Source: Simonsiella sp051414845
GTDB taxonomy: Bacteria; Pseudomonadota; Gammaproteobacteria; Burkholderiales; Neisseriaceae
Assembly (NCBI GenBank): GCA_051414845.1
Contig: CP183313.1
Span: 620,001-684,000 of the forward strand
Direction: 5' to 3'
DNA: 64,000 bases
Shown here: positions 52,542-61,338 of the stretch, one piece after another
How the letters are laid out: each line of letters begins with the position of its first letter
How positions within the stretch are numbered: position 1 is the stretch's first letter
Translations under genes and position numbers: made by a program
Notes under the pieces: generated by a model
Database searches by the model: none
The model's input: the letters and a program-made list of their open reading frames with translations, nothing else
What the model was told of the DNA's origin: nothing

Positions 52542-53563
52542 TTAGAACGTATATTGGATACCTGCGCCCAAGTAGTTTGCACCTTTCCATTTGATTTTGC
52601 CGTCTTGTACGCCATCCACATCGCTTGAGCGTTTGAAGTAGTGGTCGTAGTCAGCACGCAAAGCCACGTTGTCGGTAAATTTGTACAACATACCCACACC
52701 CGCAGTTGCGCGTGCTTTGGTATCTTTGAAGTCGCCTTGAGAATGGCGTACACCTGTGATACCTATTTTACCAAACACGCGGAATTTTTCGCCGATGTCG
52801 TTACCCAAAGTCAAACGCGTACCGTAAGTAATATTGCGTAATTTTGCTTCGGCATTGTTGTCTTGTATTTGTGTTTCGCTGCGCCTTGATAGAACAATTC
52901 CGCGCCAACTACATTAGCAAATTGAACACCTACGCCAGATTGACCAGCAAAGCGTGTATCTTTATCGTCAAAGAATGCAGTACCACCTTGCTCCAATTTC
53001 ACGCCATCTTGCAATGCGCCCAATGTACCAAAAACATATGGACGAATCGTGCGTGTTGTAGCAACAGGTACGGGCGCAACAACAGGTTGCTCCACTACAG
53101 CCACTTCTTCACGAACAGGCGCAGCAACAGGACGCGGCGCATTGCCAGAGAAGTTGTTGTCAAATTGACCCATGCTCGCGCGAACGACTTTACCCGTTGC
53201 ATCGGTATAAACATTTACAGACATATCAGGGCTGAAAGGCACATATTTACCTTGCAAAGCGCGTGTCACACCATCACGTTTGAAGCTGCGACCTACGCCC
53301 AAATCACACGCGCCGTATTGGTATTGTTCGCCCAATTCGTGCAAAGTAGCTTGGCGCACAGCGGTTTCGCCTTGACGTCTTAAAGCAGGTTTGGTGGTAA
53401 ACGGCGTGTAAAAACGTGCTGTGCGAGCGTGTACCGCTGCATCACATTCAGTGGCAGTGTCATAGCCCACGTTGCCTTCATGGTCGGTAGTCATGCCAGC
53501 GTATGCGCCCATAGACACCATAGAAGCTGCCAAAACAGTCAAAACTTGCAGGTGCATTTTCAT
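52542..53563 (-). pseudogene. Outer-membrane beta-barrel protein, frameshifted
   Basis: Signal peptide (VLAASMVSMGAYAG), a soluble N-terminal region with paired cysteines, a Pro/Val-rich hinge, and an OmpA/Opa-like barrel from about residue 170 that ends in a typical C-terminal Phe (GIQYTF). The frame breaks near 52872-52885 (GAELFYQGAA, then in another frame ETQIQDNNAEAKLRNITYG). A one-base loss explains it; the first part would stop at LLTVRV. No homopolymer supports phase variation, so it is either a recent lesion or a sequencing error. Confidence 0.75.
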
Positions 53564-53875
53564 GATATGAATCCTTATAAAAGTAAATAAAACAATCAGA
53601 ACATCGTTTCATGACAGCGAGTAACGAAATTTTACGCTTGTTATCGTCACTCATTCATCATTATTAATTTACGCAATTCAAATGTGAAGATGTAAATTGC
53701 ACCCAAAATCTGACACTTTTCTATCATGAATGGACAGAAATAGCATGATGACGAACATTTTTCACCCGTTATCCAAAGTAAACTCATCTCCAGTTCTATA
53801 TTACCTTTTCAGGCTGCCTGAAAAAGCGCGCAAACAATGCTAAAATACACACCACTTTTTTGCGAAAAAAACATT
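53564..53875. other. Intergenic region upstream of dnaX
   Basis: No gene seen. AT-rich divergent spacer holding the barrel-gene and dnaX promoters; a DUS lies near 53807. I cannot identify the promoters with confidence. Confidence 0.5.
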
Positions 53876-56182
53876 ATGACCGCTTACCAAGTTCTCGCCC
53901 GCAAATGGCGACCCAAAACCTTCGCCGATTTAGTCGGACAACAACACGTTGTCAAAGCCCTGCAAAACGCCCTAGACAAAGGGCGTTTGCACCACGCCTA
54001 TTTGCTCACAGGCACACGCGGCGTGGGCAAAACCACCATCGCCCGCATTTTGGCAAAAAGCCTAAACTGCGAAAACGCCACGCATGGCGAACCCTGTGGC
54101 GAATGCCAATCGTGCCGCGACATTGACGCTGGGCGATTTGTGGATTTGCTGGAAATTGACGCGGCGAGCAACACAGGCATTGATAACATCCGCGAAGTGT
54201 TGGAAAACGCCCAATACGCGCCAACTGTCGGAAAATACAAGGTTTATATCATTGACGAAGTGCATATGTTGTCCAAATCCGCGTTCAATGCGATGCTGAA
54301 AACGCTGGAAGAACCGCCCGAACACGTCAAATTCATTCTCGCCACGACCGACCCGCACAAAGTACCAATTACCGTGTTAAGCCGTTGTTTGCAGTTTGTT
54401 TTACGCAATATGACCGCGCAACAAGTCGCCGACCATTTGACCCACGTTTTGAAAACCGAACAAATTGTCTATGAACCCACAGCTTTGGCTTTGCTGGGAC
54501 GCGCCGCACAAGGTTCCATGCGCGATGCTTTGAGTTTGCTAGACCAAGCGATTGCCATGGGTTCAGGCAGCGTACAAGAACGCGATGTGCGCGACATGAT
54601 AGGTGCAGTGGACAAACGCTATCTGTATGAATTGCTGACCTTTTTAATGGAACAAGATGGCGAAAGTCTCATCGCCAAAGCACAAGAAATGTCCGCCAAC
54701 GCCATCGGTTTTGACAGCGCGTTGAACGATTTGGCGATGTTGTTGCAAAGATTGGCGTTGCTGAAAACCGTGCCGTCCGCGATCGACCACGATGACCCCG
54801 AACGCGAGCGTTTGTTGCATTTAGCGCAATATTTTAGTGATGAACAAATTCAGTTGTATTATCAATGTGTTATTCACGGAAAAAAAGATTTGCCGCTTGC
54901 GCCCGATGAATATGCGGGTTTTGTGATGACGCTGTTGCGCATGTTGGCATTTGCGCCATTTGCTGCGAAAAATACGCCGCAACACGGCACGATTGAAGGC
55001 ACGCAGTTGCACAATCTTGCTGAAAAAAAAACTGAATTGAAAGCAGAAAATTCAGGCAGCCTGAAAAGTGAAGTTTTTTCAAATCAATCGGTTGGAATAA
55101 TAGAACAGATTTCAGGTGATCTGAAAGATGAAACATTTTTAAATCAATCGCTTGAGCCAGAAGAAAATCTTTCAGGCAGCCTGAAAGAAGAAAAATCTTC
55201 AAATCCAACAGTTGAACTAACAGAGAATCTTTCAGGCAGTCTGAAAAGTGAAATTGCTGTTAATCAAACAGTTGAAGCAGTAGAACACATTTCAGGCAGC
55301 CCAAATAGCATAGACGGCACGCCACCTTGGGAAGACACGGCAGCTCAAACGCAAACTGTTGAAGAATCAGCTCTGCCAACGCAGCCTGAAACCAAACCAA
55401 ACGCGGAAACTTTCAGGCAGCCTGAAAAAGCGGTTGCTGAAATTGCGCCGAGTGGCAATGCAGAAAAATGGATTGAAAATGTGATTTCAGGCAGCCTGAA
55501 AGTCGATGAGCAAATGCCCAGTTTGGCGAAATCGCCCACTCCTTTGCCTGATACGGAATTCGAATTGTCCAGCGCGCGTTTCGAATATTCATTTAAGCAG
55601 CCTGAAAACCAACCCAATACAGGCGAAAATATTTCAGACAGCCTGAATGATGAAGCGTATTTTGATGAGTTTCCTGCGTTTGATGATTTGCCGATGCAAT
55701 CTGTGTACACGGAAAACGAAGCAGTTTCTGATGATGTAGATACGGACGATACGCAGCCTGAAAACACGCCCATGCCTGAATTTGCCGCCGAAAATTGGGC
55801 GCACATTACGCGTCGCATTAGCAAACGAATTTCCGCCGCGCGCATGGGTTTGGACAATATGGCTTGGGTGGATTTTGCCGATGGCGTGTTGCATTTGGCG
55901 GTGGTGCAAGAGCAAACGAAAAATACGCTCAATAAAGCCTATTTTGACCGCATTGCCAACGCGTTAAGCCAAGCTTATGGGCAGGAAATTCGCATTCAAA
56001 CGCAAGCTTTTCAAGCAGGCAAAGGCTGGGAAACGCCGCTAATGTATCGCGCTCGCATTGCTGACGAAAATCGCGATTATGCGCGAAGTGTGATGGAGCA
56101 AGATGATGCGGTACAAGCGTTGCAGCAGCTATTTGACACGAAATGGGTGGAAAAAACGATTTTACTCAACGATTCTAAATAG
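53876..56182 (+). CDS. dnaX: DNA polymerase III tau/gamma subunit with expanded DUS-derived linker
   Basis: Clamp-loader ATPase and replisome organiser, 768 aa. Walker A GTRGVGKT (46-53), zinc Cys C65/C74/C77/C80, Walker B DEVH near 127, SRC motif near 168, domain III to about 375. From about 383 an A9 run (55023-55031) then a long acidic linker with five exact 60-bp periods beginning at 55051, each with a DUS coding for SGSLK or a variant. The C-terminal tau domain begins near 640 (NWAHITRRISKRI). Start ATG 53876 (MTAYQVLARKW) chosen over 53837. Confidence 0.95.
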   Translation: MTAYQVLARKWRPKTFADLVGQQHVVKALQNALDKGRLHHAYLLTGTRGVGKTTIARILAKSLNCENATHGEPCGECQSCRDIDAGRFVDLLEIDAASNTGIDNIREVLENAQYAPTVGKYKVYIIDEVHMLSKSAFNAMLKTLEEPPEHVKFILATTDPHKVPITVLSRCLQFVLRNMTAQQVADHLTHVLKTEQIVYEPTALALLGRAAQGSMRDALSLLDQAIAMGSGSVQERDVRDMIGAVDKRYLYELLTFLMEQDGESLIAKAQEMSANAIGFDSALNDLAMLLQRLALLKTVPSAIDHDDPERERLLHLAQYFSDEQIQLYYQCVIHGKKDLPLAPDEYAGFVMTLLRMLAFAPFAAKNTPQHGTIEGTQLHNLAEKKTELKAENSGSLKSEVFSNQSVGIIEQISGDLKDETFLNQSLEPEENLSGSLKEEKSSNPTVELTENLSGSLKSEIAVNQTVEAVEHISGSPNSIDGTPPWEDTAAQTQTVEESALPTQPETKPNAETFRQPEKAVAEIAPSGNAEKWIENVISGSLKVDEQMPSLAKSPTPLPDTEFELSSARFEYSFKQPENQPNTGENISDSLNDEAYFDEFPAFDDLPMQSVYTENEAVSDDVDTDDTQPENTPMPEFAAENWAHITRRISKRISAARMGLDNMAWVDFADGVLHLAVVQEQTKNTLNKAYFDRIANALSQAYGQEIRIQTQAFQAGKGWETPLMYRARIADENRDYARSVMEQDDAVQALQQLFDTKWVEKTILLNDSK
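55022..55040 (+). promoter_or_regulatory. A9 slippery site in dnaX, candidate gamma-subunit frameshift/slippage
   Basis: GAA-AAA-AAA-ACT: nine A at 55023-55031 at codons 383-386. A -1 shift reads AAC then TGA; a +1 shift reads CTG-AAT-TGA. Either gives a product of about 386-387 aa ending just after domain III, the gamma-type length. Confidence 0.6.
55051..55310 (+). repeat. 60-bp tandem repeat with DUS cores in dnaX
   Basis: TTCAGG occurs at 55051, 55111, 55171, 55231 and 55291, exactly 60 bases apart. Each unit encodes SG(S/D)LK plus about 15 acidic/Asn/Gln-rich residues. Cores range from exact DUS to one-to-three-base variants. Confidence 0.92.
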
Positions 56183-56234
56183 TCCGCAAAACGCTTGCAT
56201 TTTGTGCGAAACGCCGTATAATGCGTGGCTTTCA

Positions 56235-56319
56235 GCGGACGTGGCGAAATTGGTAGACGCACTGGATTTAGGTTCCAGCGCCGCAAGGCGTGAGAGTTCG
56301 AGTCTCTCTGTCCGCACCA
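56235..56319 (+). tRNA. tRNA-Leu (anticodon UAG)
   Basis: 85-nt class II tRNA. Acceptor GCGGACG pairs with TGTCCGC, followed by encoded ACCA. Anticodon stem CTGGA / TCCAG encloses loop TTTAGGT, anticodon TAG, reading CUN (CUA) leucine codons. Long variable arm GCGCCGCAAGGCG and T loop GTTCGAGTC are present. Confidence 0.95.
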
Positions 56320-56324
56320 GACTC

Positions 56325-56362
56325 AATAAAACCGCGTTATGAAACGCGGTTTTATTTTTAGT
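56325..56362 (+). terminator. Terminator after tRNA-Leu
   Basis: AATAAAACCGCGTT / AACGCGGTTTTATT perfect stem with an ATGA loop, followed by TTTAG. Six bases after the tRNA. Confidence 0.88.
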
Positions 56363-56542
56363 TGAATATATTTGCAAGATAAAAATGCAGATTTGTGTTA
56401 AAAGCAGCCGAAAAACTTTTCAGGCTGCTTTTTAAATTTCTGTTAAAATACCGCGCTTTGAATTCATTTCAGGCAGTCTGAAATCATTCTTCAGGCTGCC
56501 TTATTTAATCCGATTTAACCTTTTTTTTATCACATAAACTTC

Positions 56543-58336
56543 ATGAAAAACATCCGAAATTTCTCCATCATCGCCCACATTGACCACGGAAAATCCACGC
56601 TTGCCGACCGCTTTATCCAATATTGCGGTGGTTTGGAATTGCGCGAAATGAGTACCCAAGTTCTTGATTCTATGGATATTGAAAAAGAACGCGGCATTAC
56701 AATCAAAGCGCAAACAGCAGCCTTAAACTACAAAGCACGCAATGGCGAAACCTACCAACTCAACCTGATTGACACCCCGGGACACGTGGACTTTTCCTAC
56801 GAAGTGTCGCGTTCGTTGTCCGCTTGCGAAGGCGCGTTGCTGGTGGTGGACGCATCGCAAGGCGTGGAAGCGCAAACCGTTGCCAATTGCTACACCGCCA
56901 TTGATTTGGGCGTGGAAGTCGTGCCGATTTTGAACAAAATTGACTTGCCCGCCGCCGACCCCGACCGCGTTGCCCAAGAAATTGAAGACATCATCGGCAT
57001 TGACGCTGTGGGTGCGGTAACGTGTTCCGCCAAAAGCGGTTTGGGCGTGGAAGACGTGTTGGAAGAAATCGTTGCCAAAGTCCCCGCTCCCGAAGGCGAC
57101 CCAGACGCGCCTTTGCAGGCTGTGATTATTGATTCGTGGTTTGACAATTATGTGGGCGTGGTGATGTTAATCCGCGTGAAAAACGGCACGATTAAGCTGA
57201 AAGACAAAGTCCGTTTCATGTCCACGCTGGCTGAAACGCAGGTGGAACAACTGGGCGTATTTACACCCAAATCTTTACAAAAACAACAACTTTCCGCAGG
57301 CGAGGTGGGCTTTTTGATTACAGGCGTGAAAGAATTGGGACAAGCCAAAGTGGGCGACACGGTTACGTTGGTGCAAAATCCCGCCGCCGAACCGCTCGCA
57401 GGTTTCAAAGAAGTGCAAAGCCAAGTATTTGCAGGACTTTATCCCGTAGAAAGCCACGATTATGAAAACCTGCGCGATGCCTTGGAAAAATTGCAATTGA
57501 ACGATGCCAGCCTGAAATTTGAACCCGAAGTGTCGCAAGCATTGGGTTTTGGTTTCCGTTGCGGCTTTTTGGGTTTGCTGCATTTGGAAATCGTGCAGGA
57601 ACGCTTGGAACGCGAATTTGACATGGATTTAATTACCACCGCGCCGACTGTGGTGTACGAAGTCATCATGAAAAATGGCGAAAAAATTGAAGTGGAAAAC
57701 CCGTCCAAATTGCCCGACATCGCCACGATTGACACGATTTTGGAGCCGATTATCACGGCAACTATTCTTGTGCCGCAGGATTATGTAGGCAATGTGATGA
57801 CTTTGTGCAACCAAAAACGCGGCGTGCAACGCAATATGCAATATCTCGGTCGCCAAGTTATGCTGACTTACGATTTGCCGATGAATGAAGTGGTAATGGA
57901 TTTCTTTGACAAATTGAAGTCCACATCGCGCGGTTATGCGTCTTTGGACTATGAATTTAAAGAGTTTCAGCCGTCTGATTTGGTGAAATTAGACATTATG
58001 GTCAATGGCGACAAGGTGGACGCGTTGAGTTTGATTGTCCACCGCCAAACATCGGTGCATCGCGGACGCGAATTGGCGAGCAAAATGCGCGAATTGATTC
58101 CGCGCCAAATGTTTGATATTGCGGTTCAGGCTGCCATTGGCGGACAAATCATTGCGCGTGAAAACGTGAAAGCCTTGCGTAAAAACGTTTTGGCGAAATG
58201 TTACGGCGGCGACATCACGCGTAAGAAAAAATTGCTGGAAAAACAAAAAGCAGGTAAAAAACGCATGAAACAAGTGGGCAATGTGGAAATCCCACAAAGC
58301 GCGTTTTTGGCGATTTTGGAGATTGGGGATAAGTAG
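56543..58336 (+). CDS. lepA: Elongation factor 4 (LepA)
   Basis: Ribosomal GTPase of 597 aa, paralogue of EF-G without domain IV, with a unique C-terminal domain; involved in ribosome assembly/initiation. P-loop AHIDHGKST near 11-19, switch GITIKAQTA, DTPGHVDF, NKIDLP; C-terminal motif KCYGGDITRKKKLLEKQK. Start ATG 56543; a DUS-rich spacer lies upstream. Followed by the incoming RM segment. Confidence 0.97.
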   Translation: MKNIRNFSIIAHIDHGKSTLADRFIQYCGGLELREMSTQVLDSMDIEKERGITIKAQTAALNYKARNGETYQLNLIDTPGHVDFSYEVSRSLSACEGALLVVDASQGVEAQTVANCYTAIDLGVEVVPILNKIDLPAADPDRVAQEIEDIIGIDAVGAVTCSAKSGLGVEDVLEEIVAKVPAPEGDPDAPLQAVIIDSWFDNYVGVVMLIRVKNGTIKLKDKVRFMSTLAETQVEQLGVFTPKSLQKQQLSAGEVGFLITGVKELGQAKVGDTVTLVQNPAAEPLAGFKEVQSQVFAGLYPVESHDYENLRDALEKLQLNDASLKFEPEVSQALGFGFRCGFLGLLHLEIVQERLEREFDMDLITTAPTVVYEVIMKNGEKIEVENPSKLPDIATIDTILEPIITATILVPQDYVGNVMTLCNQKRGVQRNMQYLGRQVMLTYDLPMNEVVMDFFDKLKSTSRGYASLDYEFKEFQPSDLVKLDIMVNGDKVDALSLIVHRQTSVHRGRELASKMRELIPRQMFDIAVQAAIGGQIIARENVKALRKNVLAKCYGGDITRKKKLLEKQKAGKKRMKQVGNVEIPQSAFLAILEIGDK

Positions 58337-58400
58337 ATTTATCTTTGATTTTGCAGGGTTTCAGGCAGTATATAATTTTCAGGCTGCTTGAAAGCAGAAT

Positions 58401-58413
58401 ATGCCGTCTGAAA
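58401..58413 (+). repeat. Exact classical Neisseria DUS (AT-DUS) before the RM genes
   Basis: ATGCCGTCTGAAA, the meningococcal/gonococcal AT-DUS dialect, unlike the local DUS. It overlaps a false start codon 24 bases before the endonuclease ATG. Two further GCCGTCTGAA cores lie at 60694 and 63246. Confidence 0.9.
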
Positions 58414-58424
58414 GGATTAACAAC

Positions 58425-59222
58425 ATGAATTTATGGACACAAAAAAGCATTGATTTAGCAACACAAAGCAATTATTTAGATCAACTTTATCGCGTCTATC
58501 CGATGTCGGTTAATTTGCGTCGTAAATTAGCAGAACAAACACAACAAGACATTCGCACACATTTAGCAAATAAAGACGGTAAAAAATTATTAGAAGTTTT
58601 GTTAAAACAAGAAATTTTCCCAATTAAAGATAGCTACGTTGCTTATCTAAAACGTGACAAAACGGCACTTAAACGCAATCCTGCGACAGTAAGCCGTTTA
58701 GCAGGTATATTGATAGAAATGGGTTTTGATGAGATTTTAGATAAGACAACTGTACCCAAAGAAACCAATCGCCAAATTGGACCGTTATTTAAAAATTGGA
58801 TAAATAGCGGTGCATTGGGCGTACCTGTTACCAGCAATACCGATGAATTTTTGAATTATCAAGGCAATATCGTATTTAATGCTGGCGATAAAGTAATGGA
58901 ACAGTTTGCCAAAACACATTTGGGTTATCAACACAATAAGGGATTGGATTTTATTGCTAAATTCAATCAAATCATCATCATTGGTGAAGCAAAATTTTTA
59001 ACGGATTTTGGCGGACATCAAAACGCACAATTTAATGATGCGTTGGCGACCATGCGTGCACCATTGCTGGAGAGTCAATATTCTGTTAAGACGATTGCGA
59101 TTTTAGATGGCGTGTTATACATCGCTGGTAAAAATAAAATGTTTGCCGACCTTGCTCATTTTGCTGATGATGAAGTCGTGGTTTCAGCCGTTTTATTGCG
59201 TGATTACTTGTTTTCGGTGTGA
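58425..59222 (+). CDS. Type II restriction endonuclease (PD-(D/E)xK)
   Basis: Protein of 265 aa directly preceding a DNA adenine methylase. Likely catalytic core D175 (GLDFIAKF) and E188-x-K190 (IIGEAKF), the PD-(D/E)xK spacing. Start ATG 58425 has AAAGGA eight bases before; the upstream ATG at 58401 is part of the DUS. The gene is AT-rich compared with lepA. Specificity unknown; I think of Tsp45I-like (GTSAC) enzymes but cannot support it. Confidence 0.75.
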   Translation: MNLWTQKSIDLATQSNYLDQLYRVYPMSVNLRRKLAEQTQQDIRTHLANKDGKKLLEVLLKQEIFPIKDSYVAYLKRDKTALKRNPATVSRLAGILIEMGFDEILDKTTVPKETNRQIGPLFKNWINSGALGVPVTSNTDEFLNYQGNIVFNAGDKVMEQFAKTHLGYQHNKGLDFIAKFNQIIIIGEAKFLTDFGGHQNAQFNDALATMRAPLLESQYSVKTIAILDGVLYIAGKNKMFADLAHFADDEVVVSAVLLRDYLFSV

Positions 59223-59225
59223 TAT

Positions 59226-60341
59226 ATGCAGCTGATATACCCTAATAAACAGCCTGAAAATCAAATTTTTACACAATCTAAACAAATTCAATCGATTGAA
59301 TTAGATAATACACTGCCCATTTTATTTTCAGGCGATAATTTTCAGGCGTTGTCGGTTTTATTGAATAGCGGTTATCGTGAAAAAATTGATTTAATTTACA
59401 TTGACCCACCGTATAACACGCAACAAATTTTTACCGTTTCCGATGAACGAACCAACACCATTAGCCGAACCCATAACGGCGTAACCGCTTATGAAGATAA
59501 TCGCAGCATGGCAGATTATTTAGAATTTATGCGCGAACGCTTGATTTTAATGCGTGAATTATTGTCGCCATGTGGTTCAATTTATGTGCATATTGATAGC
59601 AAAGTTGGACATTATTTAAAAATTATCATGGACGAAGTGTTTGGCGCAGATAATTTTAAAAATGATATTGCGCGTATTAAATCCAATCCAAAAAATTTTT
59701 CGCGCCGTGCATTTGGAAATGAAAAAGATATGGTGCTTTTTTATGCCAAAAATGCCAAAAAAAATATCTTTAATAACATTACCATTCCCTTGACGGATCA
59801 AGATAAAGTGGAAATGTTTCAAAAGGTTGATGAGCAAGGGCGACGATACAATACCGTTCCTGTTCATGCACCAGGAGAAACTCAAAACGGCGAAACAGGT
59901 TCAATGTGGCGCGGTATGTTGCCGCCAAAAGGGCGACATTGGCGCAGTTCACCAGATGATTTAGATGAGTTGGATAAATGCGGTTTACTAGAATGGTCTA
60001 AAAACGGTGTACCACGCATTAAAAAATTTGCTGATGAGCATAAGGGTAAAAAAATTCAGGATATTTGGCGGTATAAAGACCCAGCTTATCCGATTTATCC
60101 AACTGAAAAAAATGCTGAAATGTTGCAGATGATTATTGCTCAATCATCTAATCCTGATTCTATTGTATTGGATTGTTTTGCGGGAAGTGGTTCTACTTTG
60201 TGGGCGGCACATTGCTTACAGCGAAGATGGATTGGAATAGATATTTCAGATATTGCGATAACGACCATTAAGAATAGATTTGGATTATTTCCTATCCAAT
60301 TGATTGAATATTTTGAAATAAAGCATTTTCAGGCAGCCTGA
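59226..60341 (+). CDS. N6-adenine DNA methyltransferase, beta class
   Basis: Methylase of 371 aa, the modification partner of the upstream endonuclease (3-base gap). Catalytic DPPY (60-63, YIDPPYNTQ) precedes the SAM-binding FAGSG (318-322), the order of beta-class amino-methyltransferases. A variable segment about 180-290 should bind the target. Ends HFQAA-stop inside a DUS of the local type, so the 3' end has been reshaped. AT-rich. Confidence 0.88.
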   Translation: MQLIYPNKQPENQIFTQSKQIQSIELDNTLPILFSGDNFQALSVLLNSGYREKIDLIYIDPPYNTQQIFTVSDERTNTISRTHNGVTAYEDNRSMADYLEFMRERLILMRELLSPCGSIYVHIDSKVGHYLKIIMDEVFGADNFKNDIARIKSNPKNFSRRAFGNEKDMVLFYAKNAKKNIFNNITIPLTDQDKVEMFQKVDEQGRRYNTVPVHAPGETQNGETGSMWRGMLPPKGRHWRSSPDDLDELDKCGLLEWSKNGVPRIKKFADEHKGKKIQDIWRYKDPAYPIYPTEKNAEMLQMIIAQSSNPDSIVLDCFAGSGSTLWAAHCLQRRWIGIDISDIAITTIKNRFGLFPIQLIEYFEIKHFQAA

Positions 60342-60352
60342 AACAAAAAATC

Positions 60353-60928
60353 ATGGAAACCAACATTAAAAAAACCGAACGCCTAATCCGAGAAATCAAC
60401 CGCATACACGCGCAATATTCGCAGGATTATTTTGAAACAGGCAAAGTGCCAAAAATCAATTTATCGCACACTTTGCAAAAAGTGCCGCGCGAACACATTT
60501 TGTCGTATCGTTTGAACTTGCATGAAGCGATTAACGACTATTTGGCATTTGCCGACACGTGCGGCATTGATTTTTTCTACCGCGTGAAAACCGCCGAAAG
60601 TATTAACGACAAAATCGCCCGCTATTTGGCGCGAGAAAATCAATATCCTGTAAACAATATTCTGAACGATATTTTCGGGGCGCGTGTGATTTTGCCGTCT
60701 GAAAGCGTGGCGGAAATCATGGCGCGTTTGGACGATTGGAAAGCACAATATGGCTTAAAAAACTGGTATTTGCGTGATGTGGACGGCTACATCGGCGTAC
60801 ACGTTTATTTTAAAAACAGCAGTGATTTTGATTACCCTTGGGAATTGCAAATCTGGGACGAAAAAGATGCAGCGGAAAATATCCGCAATCATCAAGCCTA
60901 CAAACGCGATTTTGTTCAGGCAGCCTGA
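60353..60928 (+). CDS. RelA/SpoT-domain protein (small alarmone synthetase-like)
   Basis: Protein of 191 aa resembling the (p)ppGpp synthetase fold: YRVKT (R77, K79), NDIFGARVIL (D106, R111), GYIGVH (G145, Y146, H150), WELQIWDE (E164, Q166). It lacks hydrolase and regulatory domains, so it is a stand-alone synthetase or a toxSAS-like enzyme. Starts 11 bases after the methylase stop and ends in a DUS (FVQAA). Carries a Neisseria-type DUS core at 60694. Whether it makes alarmone or modifies tRNA is unknown. Confidence 0.75.
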   Translation: METNIKKTERLIREINRIHAQYSQDYFETGKVPKINLSHTLQKVPREHILSYRLNLHEAINDYLAFADTCGIDFFYRVKTAESINDKIARYLARENQYPVNNILNDIFGARVILPSESVAEIMARLDDWKAQYGLKNWYLRDVDGYIGVHVYFKNSSDFDYPWELQIWDEKDAAENIRNHQAYKRDFVQAA

Positions 60929-61012
60929 AAAGTGTAGGTAGGATATTTATATCTGACATTTTTTAATCTTGTTAAATATAGGAAATATTAGATTCAAAAT
61001 CTGACCGCCAAC

Positions 61013-61082
61013 TATAGTCGTAGAAGTGAAAATGCAGTACAAGGTGACAACGCCGTAATGCTTTTTCACTTCTACGACAATA
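61013..61082. repeat. Shortened Correia-like element (70 bp)
   Basis: Ends TATAGTCGTAGAAGTGAAAA (61013-61032) and near-complement ending at 61082, 19 of 20 matching. The inner CAAGGTGACAACGCC is a reduced Correia core. Confidence 0.75.
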
Positions 61083-61146
61083 GATTTATATGGTAGTTGC
61101 TGTTGCTTTATCTATATAAATGGGAATAACATTACAATTTTAGTTT

Positions 61147-61309
61147 AGAACCTGTGTTCATGATCTTAATAGCTTGCTTTTATCGCCACTTCATGCGCCT
61201 ACTGCGTTGAATTTTGATGCTGATAGAACCGCTATTAGCATCAAAATCCGCCTTGTATTCACAAGTGTGTCAATAAAATCAAGCTATCAATCTTACGAAA
61301 ACAGGTTCT
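61147..61309. repeat. 163-bp fold-back element, second of its type
   Basis: Ends AGAACCTGT and ACAGGTTCT; centre ATTTTGATGCTGATAG / CTATTAGCATCAAAAT (61211-61247 region). Same plan as 38324-38491, including the CAAGGCG segment beside the central palindrome. Confidence 0.72.
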
Positions 61310-61338
61310 TAAATTCCAAATAATGAGAAGTGAAAAAT

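Larger units (their letters stand above)
60929..61338. other. Repeat-filled intergenic region before macA
   Basis: No gene seen. It contains a shortened Correia-like element (61013-61082) and a fold-back element (61147-61309), leaving almost no unique spacer. Confidence 0.7.

Noticed and set aside
52811..52880. Phase-variable repeat in the barrel gene
   Set aside because: No homopolymer or short tandem repeat at the frame break.
55345..55932. 195-codon minus-strand frame in the dnaX linker
   Set aside because: Antisense of repetitive linker; SGCL/RLPE strings are reverse-read DUS.
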